A stretch of 64,000 nucleotides of DNA from Serinus canaria (taxonomy: Eukaryota > Chordata > Aves > Passeriformes > Fringillidae). Positions 24,367 to 37,066 of the stretch are shown one piece after another; position 1 is the stretch's first letter, and every line of letters begins with the position of its first letter. The position numbers and the translations under genes are program-made. The notes beneath the pieces were generated by a model. It ran no database searches. It was given only the letters and a program-made list of their open reading frames with translations, and was not told where the DNA came from. The DNA is taken from contig NC_066323.1 in assembly GCF_022539315.1 (NCBI RefSeq), positions 16,171,719 to 16,235,718 of the forward strand, given 5' to 3'.

Positions 24367-26365
24367 GAGGTGAACCTCTCTTAACCTTTCACCCTGCCTG
24401 TTCCTCTTGGCTGGCACAGTCATGTGAGCCCTGGTTCAGCAGGATGGCTTGGTTAGGGCAGTACCTCCTATCAGGGTGCACCAACCAGTCTTTTGGGGCT
24501 GGCTTTTAAACTTGGGGTTTTATCAAACCAGATGCTGATAGATGAGATTTGAAAGGCAGAGGCTGCTGCTTCCCAGAGAGCTGAGATCTGCAGGCACGTT
24601 TGTGCTGGGTGGGGGACATCTCTAGGTGTCTCCCTGGAAATGCAGCAGCTTCCATTGCCGGTGTTTGTGCATGCCAGTGCCACTGTGCCCCAGCAGTCTC
24701 CTCAGTAAATTGCCAGCCTGATCTTTTGTGAAGAGCAGTTGTGTTGAATTTACTGTTCCTGCATCAAGAGTGAAGCACGGATGCTGAGAGTGAGTAATTG
24801 TAACCAGGTCTGCCCTCATGCCTGGCAGGGTGTGTTTGGTATTTAGCTGGAACTGTTCCTAATTTGCTCAGCTGCTTGATAAAAGCATAAATGACATCGA
24901 GGTGAGAGTTCTTCTGTTGGCTGCAACTCTGTGTCACCATGAAATAATTGTGACATTACATAGAAAGTGACAAATGGGTTAACTTTAATTAGAGCACTGA
25001 TTATATATTGGTGTGGATTTCAGCAGAAATTGCTATCTCTGCATTTAAATTTCCATCTGAATTGTAAGAGAAAGTTAAGAATATTTCCCCTTGGTGTGGG
25101 AAAGGGGTGTATTTAGAGGGAATGTACATGTACCATCATATTTTCACTTGGATATCCCGTGTTCTAATGAAAGCTTTGGCAGCACAGACAACCAGACTTC
25201 CTTAAAAAACAACTATAAACAATCTTTTGGGTTAATGTTCCCATGTTTACTCTGTAATATTTAAATCCTTTACTTATGCATTTTCACTTGTTCTACTGGA
25301 GCTACTTAAGAACAGAACCCTGTTGAATGCCCATCTGTCAGCAGAAGAATGAGGGGGGCCTAGGGAGTTGGTCATCTGTTTAAAAGTCTAATTGCATGTT
25401 GCACACTGGGAACTGCTTGATGCCCTGAAGTAAATCAATAGTTTTGTGAGTGTAAATAGTTGTGATTTCTTGAAAAACACTATCTGGCTGATTTCTATTT
25501 CTTGCTTGTTTGAGAAGTCCTGAAAGACTAAAAAGAGAAGAGGTCAACATTTGGATACCTAAAATTTCTGGGACCCTTTGGAAGTTTGAGATGTGTCATA
25601 ATAATCTAGAGAATGACATTGCTTCTGTTATATACTAGGTAATTTTTTTAAGGAATGTTCAAAAGTGGTTCTGTAAGAACAGGATATTTTCATAAGTACC
25701 AGTTAATTTTACCAAAAGTCAATAGCACAAGCTATTAGGACTTGAATAATAACAACAAGTTACTTGTAGTCAGACATTTCAGTCAGTGAGAATGAAAGCT
25801 CTTTGCACATATGTGTATTTAGCTCATAGCTTCTACTCATATTTTAATCTCCCTTGGAGTTCAGTATTAGTCTTTCAAAACACACATGTTACTAATCAAA
25901 ATATTATTCTTCTAAGGATTTCTTCCTGAAATACCAACCAGAAGACATATGTTTATAGAGACTGTGTTAGAACTTAACAAATACTGGCCAAACAACTTAT
26001 AACTGGCCTGGTTTTGCTTATTTTGTATTTTGTTGAATCAACAGCCTTGTGGATGTGAATGTTAATGGATGCCAGAAATGTAAGGCCCGTTAGTTTTAGA
26101 TTTTGTATGATTTTATTATCTTCTGGAGGTCAAATAAAAGAAAGGGAGTGATATCCTGACAAGAGACATGAAATGAAAACCACATGTTGTACAGAAGAGC
26201 TGTCCAGGGGACAGTGTCACTCATTAGCTGCTACAATAGCTGTTCCTTGGTTTGATATAGTGAGCACATTGTTGTGCTGTGACAAAAACCCAGCAATATT
26301 ATTTCTAAAAGGGGCAGGATGCTTTTTGATTGGTTTGGTGTGTTTTGTTTTGCATTTTGGGGTGC

Positions 26366-26381
26366 TTTTTTTTTTTTTTTT
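26366..26381. repeat. Poly-T tract (16 T)
   Basis: An uninterrupted run of sixteen T. No adjacent retroelement body or target-site duplication was recognised. Confidence 0.95.
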
Positions 26382-27639
26382 CCATGGTGATAAGGGCAAA
26401 GCTGTGGGTTTCAGGCACTTCCTTGGGTGTTGTGTGAGGAGCTGGGTTTGAGCTGCTCCTTTCTGAAAGGGTGACAAGGTCCCAGTGAGCAGTGTGGGTC
26501 TGAGGGACCCTGTCTCTTTTCCATGCTGTCTTCTGGGTGGTCTCACTGTTCCATTGTGCAGCCTGGGCTTCCTGGCTGGTGTAAAGCAGGAGGAATGTGA
26601 GCCTCCCTGAGCTCCTAGATGTGCTAAGAAAGGGAAGGGTTTGGGGCTAATCAGCCCCCACACTGCAATCAAGAGGATGACTTCTCTTCCAGTATTGGCA
26701 CTGTGTACACACAGATCCCTTTTCTTGTCTGGTGAGGGCTGATGTTTATGCCAGTAGGATTCTCTGTAGGTGGATTGCTCTGTAGAAATTAAGAATTTGT
26801 TTGCCCTGTGTGCTTTAGCCCAAGAAGTGTCATGGTTAGGTGATACTTGACATGGTCAAGCAGGGAAAAGGTGCTTGGCTGGCTGCCCCTGGACCTGTCA
26901 GATTAGGGCAGGGATTTTTGAGTAATATGTAAACAAACAAAAAAATCAAGACAGCTCTGTAATATTTATAGCCTTAAAAACTTTCAGAGAGTCCTAACTC
27001 TTAGCTTCTTTATTTTGGATTCTTGGCACTGATAATAAGAAAGGAATCTGAAGCCACAGTATTATACTGCTAGTAGAAACAATCCGTGTTCTTCTTGTGG
27101 GATCTTTGCTGACAGATACAAGGATACATCTGCAGCTGCTGTATTTGGGGGACTGGGGTGATGGGAGAGCAGCACCTGAGACAGCACAGATTCTGCTGGC
27201 CCCATGTGTACAGATTTTACTTTGCATTTCCTTTTTTTACTATGTCCACATTTTGTGCCTAATTTTCCCTTTTGCAGCTGTAGAAGCTTATGCTCGGAAA
27301 TTGAATGAGATTGTTCCTTTTGGTTCCTTGCTTCTGGCTGAACTCTTTGTATATGCCTCAAAGTGAAATTGCCTTGAAATAATAAGCAGGGATTGTGCAG
27401 CTGACTTAGAGTTGAAAGAAGCCTGATTGGGAGCCTCTTTTGTTCATTTCTGGGTTAGTTTAGAAACAGAGCCTTGTGTGAAGGGAAATTGTATGGCCTG
27501 AATGGCCAGTTCATCTGCTAGCCTTTGGTCTAAGGCTTTGGCTTAGGTGGCTCTTTTGCTTTGGTTGTGTTTGGGGCTGTCCCAAAGAGGGCACAAATTG
27601 GGCTCTGGTTTGTTAGGCTGAATAAGCCCTGTTCTTAGA

Positions 27640-27765
27640 CATTCATGAAATAACAGTTTTGGAAAGAACCTTCTGGAGGGTGTCAGGTCCCTCCCAAGAG
27701 ATAAGGTTGCTCAGGGCCCTGTCCACTCTCCAAGGATGCCCTGTTCCTGTGTTTGACCACTCTTT
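27640..27765 (-). mobile_element. Decayed CR1-like LINE fragment, minus strand
   Basis: Read on the + strand, a TTTTGGAAAGAACCTTCTGG segment is followed about 55 bp later by GGTTGCTCAGGGCCCTGTCC and CTCCAAGGATGCC. These match, in order, the antisense of the avian CR1 3' region (GGTTGGAAGGGACCTT, then GGTTGCTCAGAGCCCCATCC, then CTCCAGGGATGG). Several mismatches and lost segments imply an old insertion. The boundaries are approximate. Confidence 0.55.
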
Positions 27766-30700
27766 GTGGTTAAAAGTTTATTTTACTGTGTTTAATTGAA
27801 ATGTCCACTCTCACATGTGTTCTGTTCATTTTCTCATCCCCTGCTGCTATGTCTCTGTGCAAAGCCCCTCCCTTCTCTAGACCCTATGAGAGTATAGACA
27901 GGCAAGGTTTTCCATCAACCTTCATTTCTTATGGCTGGACAAAGGTATTTTCCTCATCATTTCCTCCAGCCTCAGTCTGTCTTGGTGATCTTGCAAAGAG
28001 CTTGATCCTCTGTCTCAGTAGACTTGTGCTGGGAGTCTGAGAGCTGGACACAGTAACCACATTAATTTCCTGGGCACGTTGGCAGGTCTGTTCTGCAGCT
28101 GGTTCATTCTTGAAGGTGGCCAGGCCCATTCATGTGCTCTCAGTGATGTCTCAGCAGGGTGCTCATGCCATCACTTTTAAACACAGTAGTGTGAGTACCC
28201 CCTTTGCTAGAGTTACCTGGCATGATATCCAGAACTACACTGACCTCTGCTTGTGCTGGTGTCATACTGGTAGTTGATGATCATTTTGGTATTGGCCTCT
28301 GCTTCCAGCTCTTTCTCCTTTGTTTTCAGCTGCTGAATGCCCAGCTTGCAGTAGAAATTCTAAGCTTCAAGGAAGTTGATATTTTGTATTAAAAATTTAT
28401 TAAATTAGTCTGGAATGCTTCAGGCAGCTCAACTCCTGGCTCCCTGTGACAGACAATTATTTTGGTGAGGGACTTTGGAAGAGTCTTTCTTGGCTTGAAA
28501 ATCCAACAGCCTTCTGTGAAGAGCATGTGCAGAGCCAGGTGGGAATTGCTGCTGGCCTCCATCACATGCAGAGTCCTGACTCAGAGGCAGAAGGTGCTGG
28601 ATATTACTTTTGTAATGTCAGTCTGGCATCTGAGAGAGAGGAAGGATATCAAAAATGGGAGCCAAAAGATGAGTGACTGTATGTCTCTGGCCTGACTTCA
28701 TCTGGAGGGAAAAAAATTGTGTGGTTTGGGTTCTTTTTAATTTTTCATGCAGACAAATAAGGAAACAAGCTTAGCTCCCATTCTGAGTGCTGAAGAATTT
28801 GAAACTGTGCTGGAACGCTGTGACTGAGGTATAGATGCATCCAGCCTGCCCTGAGTTCCACACTTCATTTCTCCAAACGTTTTTACCATGTGTCCATTTG
28901 CAATCAATATGGTCCTGCTTCTCCAGCTTATCTGGTATGGCCTGAATTTACACCTGTCCTGTGTAATCTGTGGCATTTGGGTGTGAAGCATGACCTGTTC
29001 ATTTAATACCTGTTTCCACTCTTTCTTCGTTGTAAATCAGTAGTTTTTCTTTGTTAAACAATATGAAAAGCATTAAATAAAAGAATTCATTTGTTGTTTA
29101 AATTCCTACCTCAAATGTTGAGGCATGTGCTTTTTTTTGTACTCAAGTGAGTTGTCTAAAAACAAAAGGAGTGTACAAGTAGATTGGAGTGTGCCAATAA
29201 ATACCTTCCTTTGCAGGCTCTCTTGTGACCCAAAAAAGAGTTATCTTTTCAAAGAGTTAGAGGATGAAAGTGCTGTGGTTATGGAGCAGTTCTGGGGTTT
29301 GTTATTGTTGATAGCTGGGTTGTAAATACAAACATGTCATTGGCTTGGATTGGAGGCAAATCAGAATAAGAAATGAATTTTCTACCAAGATATCACTGTC
29401 TAAAACTCTGCTCTAGTCCACAGTTGAGTGGTCTTTTTGAAAGTAACTCCAGTCCCTCTCTGTCTCTGTGTTTGCCCTGTATTTCTGGCCTGTAGTTGAA
29501 CAGAAATACTAGTTTTGGGTTATGGCAAGCTGTGGCTGCTACAGAAGTAGAGAATAGGTTGCACATCCTGAAGATGAGATTTCAGCAGCAAAGGTTTCTG
29601 TGGCTCTTGTCCAAAGTTTGTGGATGTGGGTGAGATGTTTTGCAGTGGTATTTTAGGCCTTTGATCATATTTTAGAGAAGAGTTGGTTTACTAAACCACG
29701 GTGCTGTTCAGGCCATTCAGCATAGAGAACATTGCTGTACAAAGGACACCTCATCCAAACCCACATCTTGTTCCTAAAACTTCATTAGTGGCTGCTGACA
29801 TCTCTGTCTCCCTGTGCCCTGGGAATGTTCCTCCTGCTCTCTCTCCCCTGTTGCTTGGTTCTCTTTCCAGTGTTTCCATAAGTGGCAGGGCTGGTGCCAG
29901 GGCAGCAAATGGAGAATGCATTTACTCTTCTGTGGGAAGAGCACCTTGCCATGTAGCTGGGTGTGTTTGGTTCCACAAAATTGATTTGGGAAACATCTAG
30001 ACAAAGGGCTTTGGGATTTATGCATGTCACGGAGATCTTGTAGCACTCTGTTTAGCTGTAAGGAGTGCCACAAAACCAACATGTTACAGTGAAAACAGGC
30101 ACTGTGGTCTTTCAGGTTTTTTTTCCTCCATGCCAGTTTTGGTTTTCAGATGCTCTCCCATTGGGCTAGTGAAATGGAGGTCACCTGGAAACAGGATCAG
30201 CTGTTGATAATGCAGTTTGAGGGGCTAGGTGGAAGTTAAATGTGTATCTTTCTGAAAGAGGATAATAATTTTCTATCAGTTCTTTTTGGGAACCTGTGGG
30301 GTGGTGGCTGCTTTTTTTTTCTGGTGTGACTTATCTGTAAAATCTTTGCTTTGGAAGTCTGAGCTCAGCCAGGGTTATAACTTCTGGTGAAATCTCTTCA
30401 CAGAGTTTATCTTAGTACTTTCTGTTTTTATTTAACTGTGTGCCAAAGAAAAGATGAGTTTTGGTAGCTCCAGCTAATTCCCCGCCAGTTTTATGGGATA
30501 ATAAAAGTTTTTTTTTTAAACAAACAAACATTTGCTTTGTAGGTTAAGTAGTTATTTTTCCTGGTTTGAAGTCAAATATTTCTTTTCCTGTTACATGCTT
30601 AAGGAAACCACAACAATGCTCTTAGCTGCATTTTAGAATGTTCCCTGCTAGATCCAGAAGCCACTGAAGTTGAAATAAGGAGGTTTTCATCACTGCCTAT

Positions 30701-31350
30701 GGGTTGCAGTTCTCCATTTTACTTGACCTAAGAATAATCCCATTGATCTCACAGAGGCTGTAATTATGGAAAACTACCTGTCAAAGTGAGCAATTTCTTG
30801 CAAATCAGTAGGGTGCTTCACCTGAGTTGAAAATAAGAATGTGGAAACTACTGATATGCAGATTACAGATTTGTTTCACTTTTTGTAAAGAGAATATTCT
30901 GAGAAACCTCTTTAGAGGTTGAAGCTCCAGAGATACAGAATTGTAGACCAGCCTGTTGGAAGTCCTTACATGACTCTTTTATCACTTTGTTTTCTTTTTT
31001 GTCAAGTGGTTGCAATTTGTTGATGCAATCTGCTGGAAGATCTAATGGGGGAAACCTGTGTTAGGGCCGTGTACAGTGTGGTAGTAATTAAGAGTCTGTG
31101 TAGCACTGTCACCACACATCAACGTGAAAGAACAAAGGAATATCCATAAGAGAGGGGCAGCGCTAGCACAGGCACTGGTGAGAAGCCTGCTTCTGGCCTT
31201 ACCTGGCTTTTTTTTCCTTTCTTGCCATGTCTGTAGCAATTGTTTCCGCTTTGAGCAGCCGGTTTGGGGAAGCAGCAGTTGGGAGCTGGTCTTTCATCTG
31301 CTCCTCCCTAGAGGGTGCCACACGCCCGCCTTCTGCAGCCTCTGCTCGCA

Positions 31351-31473
31351 GCCCGGTGCCACCGGCCCGGTGGCACTGCTGGCGTTCTGCGGCCCGGTGC
31401 CACCGGCCCGGTGGCACTGCTGGCGTTCTGCGGCCCGGTGCCACCGGCCCGGTGGCAGTGCTGGCTCCTCCGG
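31351..31473. repeat. 41-bp CpG-rich minisatellite with internal palindrome
   Basis: Three units of 41 bp start at 31351, 31392 and 31433. The first two are identical over the full unit and the third diverges in its last third. Each unit includes GTGCCACCGG-C-CCGGTGGCAC, a 10-bp perfect inverted repeat around one central base, so the array is a row of three hairpins. Local GC and CpG content are far above the flanks. The 85-130-codon frames on both strands here result from the repeat and are not called as genes. Confidence 0.93.
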
Positions 31474-34400
31474 CCCGCAGCAGGGCGAGCATCGCTGGCT
31501 CTGGAAGGTGCAGTGAGCAGAAATGACCGGGCTGACTGGTTCAAGCAGCTCTCACACCGTCTCAAGCGTGTGCTCTCATTCCTGGGTTTCTGCTTACTGT
31601 AACCCGTGTGTTATCAATCGTTTGTGTTGGTCAAGGATAACTTTGTGAGAAGGAAACAGTGCCAAGATGAAACAGCTGTGAATGGTTCAGGATTTGTGCT
31701 GACCAGTTACTGCAGTAAATACCTGCTTTCCTGGGTCACTCAGGAGCAGCTGGTGGAAACTAAAGTATTAGAGCCTGTGTTTTCTCCTAGTCACTCCCTC
31801 TGCTGTTTGAGACCTCGGTGGTTTTGATATTTAACCATTTTTGCAGCAACACTTCAAGATACAGTGGATGAATGTTTTGAAGTGAGTGCAAGAGGGAAGT
31901 TATGAGTGGAAGGCACAGGTGCTATTTATGGTTTGTAGCACCTGTGACTGCATAAGCTTTCTTTAAAGTAAATATGAGATCCCCATGTGTCCTTTAAAGC
32001 ACTTTTTTTTTTCTCCTCCCTCAAAAGATGTGGCAGCAGTGGTTCAGCCTAGCCCTGCACAGCCTCCTGTTCTCTGGGCTGTGTGTGAAAGGTTTGGGAC
32101 ATAACTTTTGGAAAGAGAAGACAGGGCTGCTCCTTGAGGTGTGTTGGAAACGCTGCCTCTGTGGCAGTGAGAGATGCCACACTAGCATGGCATCCTCCAC
32201 ATTGCTTTAAGGCTGTAGTCATAAGAAAAAAGTGCATGGAAAGACCTGAGCTTATACTCAGGTGTATGTACTTGTAGCTTTTCCTCATGTATAAAATGTG
32301 CAAGGAAAAGAGGCCTATCAATGAGGGTTTGTCTCATTAAGCTGCCTGCCATGAAGACCATCTCTGGGAGTACTGCAGGTGTCTGAGCTGGGTCTCTGTG
32401 CTCCTTGGGGCCAGTTGGGGTTCCCCTGTTTGTTTTGGTGTAACAGAGCATAAGAGTCTTTCAGACTTGGGTGTGTTTTTGCCCCTCTGCTTTCTTTGCA
32501 AGTGCCTTCAGGCCTTCATGGAAATAAATACTGGAGACAAAGACCTTTGCGAAGAAAATGTGTATCAGCTCTTTTTGTTTTGAAAGGGTGGGTGATGAAT
32601 ATTTAAGTGTTGAAAAATGAGACATGAGCTTACCAAAATATGAGTGATCCTTGTTTGCATCAAGGCAGAGACTGTAATTTTGTTGTCATGTCTTGCTTCA
32701 AATGTTTATCTGCTATTTGTATGGACTAACTTAAGAGAAGTTTCACTATAAACTGTGGGTCTATGTGTGGAGCTGTGGGTGACAGCCACTGGCCACTGGT
32801 GTTGTTTGTGTGCTGCTGGGGAGCTGCTCATCATCTGTTTACACATCGTATGATTTATGTGGAATGGGAACTTTAATGGTAACTTGTAATGGTGGCATGA
32901 GCCTTAGCACTTGTAACTGTGAGTTCTTCTTGCTTGTACTGCTATGCTGCCTTTAGTTCCTGCTGCTGGTTTGAGGCTTCTGTGGGCCAGACTAAACACA
33001 CTGCTGTAAGCAGTTCCAGGGGTGTTCCTGTTCATTTTGAGGGCTCCTGGGCTCCCTTGCTACTGCTGCTTTAGGATTGTCACACTGCAAGAGCTTCTGT
33101 GGAGCTTCTCAGGATGTGTCATGCAAAAATACCGTGGAGAGGCAGGCTTGTTTCCCAGATTTAAAAAACCCAATAAAATGTTGCCTGTCATGCTGGCAGC
33201 TGAGAGGTCTCATGGCAAAGGGGGCCTCTAACCTGCATCCATCCTCCTTGTGGAGAAGAATGCAGCCTCCTTTAGGGGTAGGAGAAGGATCAGTGTTGAA
33301 TTTGATAAGTCATCCTCTCACTAAAGGATCTTCTCCAACACTTGCCTTTCTGCCTGCCTCTTTAAAGCCCTCAGCTGAAGACCAAAATACCAATAGATTG
33401 TATCCTGTTTATTATGATCACAGGAATTCAAATGCCACAAAGAGCAAGGAAAATTAATGGAATAAAGTAAGCTGTGGGAAGGAAAACAGCTTTTAATGTG
33501 GTGTGCTAATGAGGTATGAAATAGGTGTGTAAGAAAATGTTTGGTAGCATCTTTAGAAACTCATGCAGTCTGCAGGAACAGAAATACAGGAATACTGTGG
33601 AAGAGAAATAACCCAGTGCTTGGAGGAGAAGGCATTTACTGTCTGGTACAGACTTAGTGCAAGAGAGAGTTTGCCTCCTCACACCCTGGCTGCCCTGTTG
33701 CAGAGCTGGCATCTCTTTCATGTGGAAGCTGGGGCTGGAATAGCTGTGAGCTCGAGGATACAGATGCCTTTGAACTCTGCTTTCTTATCATGGACTTTAT
33801 AAGACATGGCAAGTGTGACCCACTTCTGTTCCTGCACAGCTCGGCTGCTACACAGAGCCAGCCCAGGGAGGTGCTGAGGACTGGGTCACTCAAGTCCTCT
33901 GGGTTAAAACAATTGTCTTGCCTGTCTAATTTTTCTTTTGCTTTTCTTCACTGAGTTGCCTTTAGCACTTTTCTTCACTGAGTGCCTTAGTTCCTTGTAG
34001 TTGCCTTCCCAGGCTGTCCCCACAAACCATGATGCTGCTGTCACATGTCTATGTAGCATAGCTAAAGGGAGTGGTGGATAAGAGTGGGGTGGGAGTGGGC
34101 AGTGGAAGGTTTCCAGTGTGCATATTCCTTAGCCCAGCATGGCTGCCAAAGCCTTCAGAATGGGGAATTAAAGAGTTGCTTGCACTAAGGAGTATTTTGC
34201 TTCCCAGGGGGTTTCACTGAATTTTGTTTCTGGATTAAAGTGCTAATTAACACAAAATAGTGCTGAATGCTTCACTGTAAGAGTAACTAACACTGTTGAT
34301 AACTGGTATATAAACATAATGTATTCTAATGAGATCCCTACCTTTGTAAAACAAAGCTGTTGATACTCTGTATGTGTCCAGGCATTTTTAGTGGCTGGGA

Positions 34401-36656
34401 GGTTTCCTTTCCAATGATAGCTCATGCCTCTGTGAGATTTCCTTAAAACAGAAGAGATTTTTTTTTAGCTCCTCAGTGGTTTCTTTTCCCCTGTGCATTA
34501 GCTGTTTTTCAGTTCTTGAATTTTGATCAAGAGCTGGAGGCTACTTTTAGCTGGCTTTGGCTTGTTAGTTTACTTGCTTTCAGGCTAAGTTTCATTTTTC
34601 TCTCCAAAGTGCCAAAATGCCAAGATTGTGTCATTTCTACTTGTATCTAATAATAGCTTAATCCACAAATAATTGTAATGAAGTTACTAAGGCTACTGGC
34701 AGAGAATAGTGTGATCCAAAGACCCCTGGAATGAATGGGATTCCTCTCTGAGAACAAAGGGAAGCTTTGGGTCGAGCCCCAGGGTGCTGTTCCAGACACA
34801 CGTGCGCACACATGTGCGACTGTGTTGGGCTGTGCTATGGAAACCAAATTTCAAAAAAGTGCTGCCAACTCTCCCAGCTGAGCCCTGGTGAGTGAAGGAG
34901 GAGGCTGTACAGACAGACAGGAGATGTGTTAGCAGCCTCCATGGCAGCAGAGCAGTTGCCATAACAGCCAGCAGCAGATGTTACCCAGGACTATATTGCT
35001 GCTGCTGGAATTGGAGTAGGAATGGAGGTGTCCCAGCTGCCAAGTGCATCCTTGGTGGGGCCAAGGTGTCATTTGCAGCTCTGGAGTAGGCAGGGGGCTG
35101 ATGAAAGCACAAACAATAGCAGTAGCAGCAGGATTGCTGCTTTGGTGCAGGAATTACTCAGCTGTGCCACTGTGCCCTTGTAATCCCATTAGCAAAGTCA
35201 GACTAACAAGCATGGTAGGAGGCCCCCTCTGCAGGGTTTGCTGCTGGAGGGACAGGGACATCTCAACAGTGTGTGAAGGGTGTGCCCAGGAGGATCCAAG
35301 GGGAGGAAGAGCCAGGTGGATGCATTGGCAGGGCTGGGAATCAGGTTGTGCAGTGCCTGCCAGTGCTGCTGTTTTCCACATGCACTTAAAGCTGTTTGCT
35401 CTAAAGAAATAAAGGCAAGAAATAATGGTGATGAGTTTGTTGTTATTAAAGGACAGATCCAAAGGATTTACCTTTTCTGGGGAATGCTTTAATTAGAATT
35501 ATGATGTCTTTTGCCAGATTTCTGAGCAATTAAACTCTACTTCAGCCCAGAAAAAGTACTTCCATAAGAAGTTTTCAGTGTAGTTCCTGGCTCAGATTGT
35601 GAAAGAGGGTATTATTTACAAATATCTCATTAACAGACGTTATAAAGCTGACGATGCCCCCGTGGGAATTGATGACAAAACTTTTCATGGCCTTCATTAG
35701 AAACAAAAACCTTTTGATGCAAGGTAAATATGGTTTTGGGTGCACACATAATAAAGTTATACATATTAGCTTAAAAGCAGCTGCTCTGGAAACCCTATTG
35801 GAAATTTTTAGTTTTCCTAATGTGTAGGAGAAATCCATTTTCTGTAGGTATTTTTAGTGCTAACTTCCTCTCCTGTGCTATTATCTTACACACTCTCCCA
35901 TTAGTGCTTGCTGTGTTTCCAGGTCAGCCATGTGATTGCTGAGCATCCCTGCCTGCTTTTTGAATGACTTGCCAGGCAGGAGCCAGAGAGGCAAGTTGTT
36001 AGTGCTGGCTGCCAGCAGCAGCTTCCCCCAGCCTGCACACTGATAACACACAGAAACCCTCTCTTCTCACCCTCTGGGAAGGTCATCACTGTGTGGTTCA
36101 GAGTGAGACCCTGCCCCTGTGCAGGTGTGCAGATGTTTCTGTGTGAAGGCAGAAGGTTGTGTGCAGGAGCACAGAACAGCCCCACTGTTGAGAGGCATGT
36201 CAGAGCTGCTGCTTCGCCTTCAGCCATGGTTCTTTCAGCATGAGCTGGATGAGGCACCCAGATTTCTGCCTTTTTGCCACTTGTTACATTTACAACTCAA
36301 ATGAACTTGCTGTGCTTCAGAAAATTGCAAGAAGTGGTGAAAATATTGTAGGCAAATCCCTCTGTGAGCTTTTTGTGTGTGTGTGGTAAAAAACCCCTTA
36401 GGCAAAGTGTTTTAAACCCAGCAGAGCTGATAATGAGAGTTAATAACTGTGCAGATATTGGCTTTTTTGCTACGTATGACTTTTTTAAGAAGGTATTTAA
36501 ACTGATCCAGCCAGTTGCTGTGGATGCCTCTGTGTGTTTAATGAACAGCTGGCTCTTTTGAACTGGGAATTTTAATACTTTCAGTTCCATGAAACTGGAA
36601 TCGGAGGAGGTGGATGATTGTACAGGAGAGGGAGTGCATTTTCTCATGTGAATTCA

Positions 36657-36673
36657 GGGGCAGGGAGGGAGGG
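36657..36673 (+). promoter_or_regulatory. Canonical G-quadruplex motif
   Basis: GGGGCAGGGAGGGAGGG has four G-tracts with loops of two, one and one bases, the short-loop type that folds stably in vitro. It lies about 40 bp before a good splice-acceptor sequence (AG at 36712-36713) and about 230 bp before the ATG of the candidate exon at 36902. Promoter or splicing function is inferred. Confidence 0.6.
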
Positions 36674-36901
36674 AGAGGAAAGCATCGTAATATTGCGTGT
36701 GTTTCTGTTTCAGTGGATCAAATCTTTCCTCTGTCTGCATCCAAGCTATTTGGTTGTGATCAGATGATCAGAGCTCAAGGAAGCGATTGGAGAGCGAGCT
36801 GGCTGCAGCTGCACTGTAGGCTGTTCTCAGGGACAAGGAGCCACTGTTTTTCAAACATAGCATAAACATAGAAGTTATTTTGTAGGCTTCAGGATGCAGA
36901 T

Positions 36902-37066
36902 ATGGGTTGTGCTGCCAGCATTGTTCTGCTCCAAGCCTTTCGTTCTGTGGTACAGAGGAACTGTCCACATATCTGCAGGCGCCGGCGACGAGAGGAGTTG
37001 TCACATGAAATTCTGCCGCTGGATAGTGATGATGAAATGAGCAGACCCAGGACTCTCATCATAATG
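36902..37066 (+). CDS. Candidate alternative first exon, Met-Gly-Cys N-terminus
   Basis: The ATG has a strong context (G at -3 and at +4) and opens a 55-residue peptide beginning MGCAASIVLLQAFRSVVQRN. Gly2-Cys3 is the arrangement used for N-myristoylation and palmitoylation. The peptide continues with a CRRRRREE basic cluster near residues 25-32 and a DSDDE acidic patch near 41-45. The coding stretch has a CpG cluster unusual for the surrounding intron. A possible donor, ATG|GTATGG, ends the exon in phase 0; another, GAG|GTGACA after 37095, would end in phase 2. Without splicing the frame stops at 37097, giving 65 residues. A good acceptor at 36713 could start a longer exon with 5' UTR. Same strand and position inside DOCK10 suggest an alternative DOCK10 N-terminus, but I do not recognise the peptide. 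It could instead be a small separate gene or chance. Confidence 0.35.

Larger units (their letters stand above)
12451..36713 (+). other. DOCK10: First intron of DOCK10, proximal part
   Basis: No exon of the remembered DOCK10 protein is visible here. Open frames are short and lack family signatures. The segment holds a tandem duplication at 16397, a purine-rich tract near 17.25-17.43 kb, inverted repeats at 18860, 20902, 20927 and 21562, two weak CR1-like fragments near 24.3 and 27.7 kb, and a CpG-rich minisatellite at 31351. The assignment as intron depends on the exon-1 call and on exon 2 lying beyond the window. Confidence 0.6.

Noticed and set aside
31124..31565. Overlapping 85-130-codon frames on both strands
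   Set aside because: They are produced by the 41-bp CpG-rich minisatellite; a period that is not a multiple of three makes the same repeat appear in different frames.
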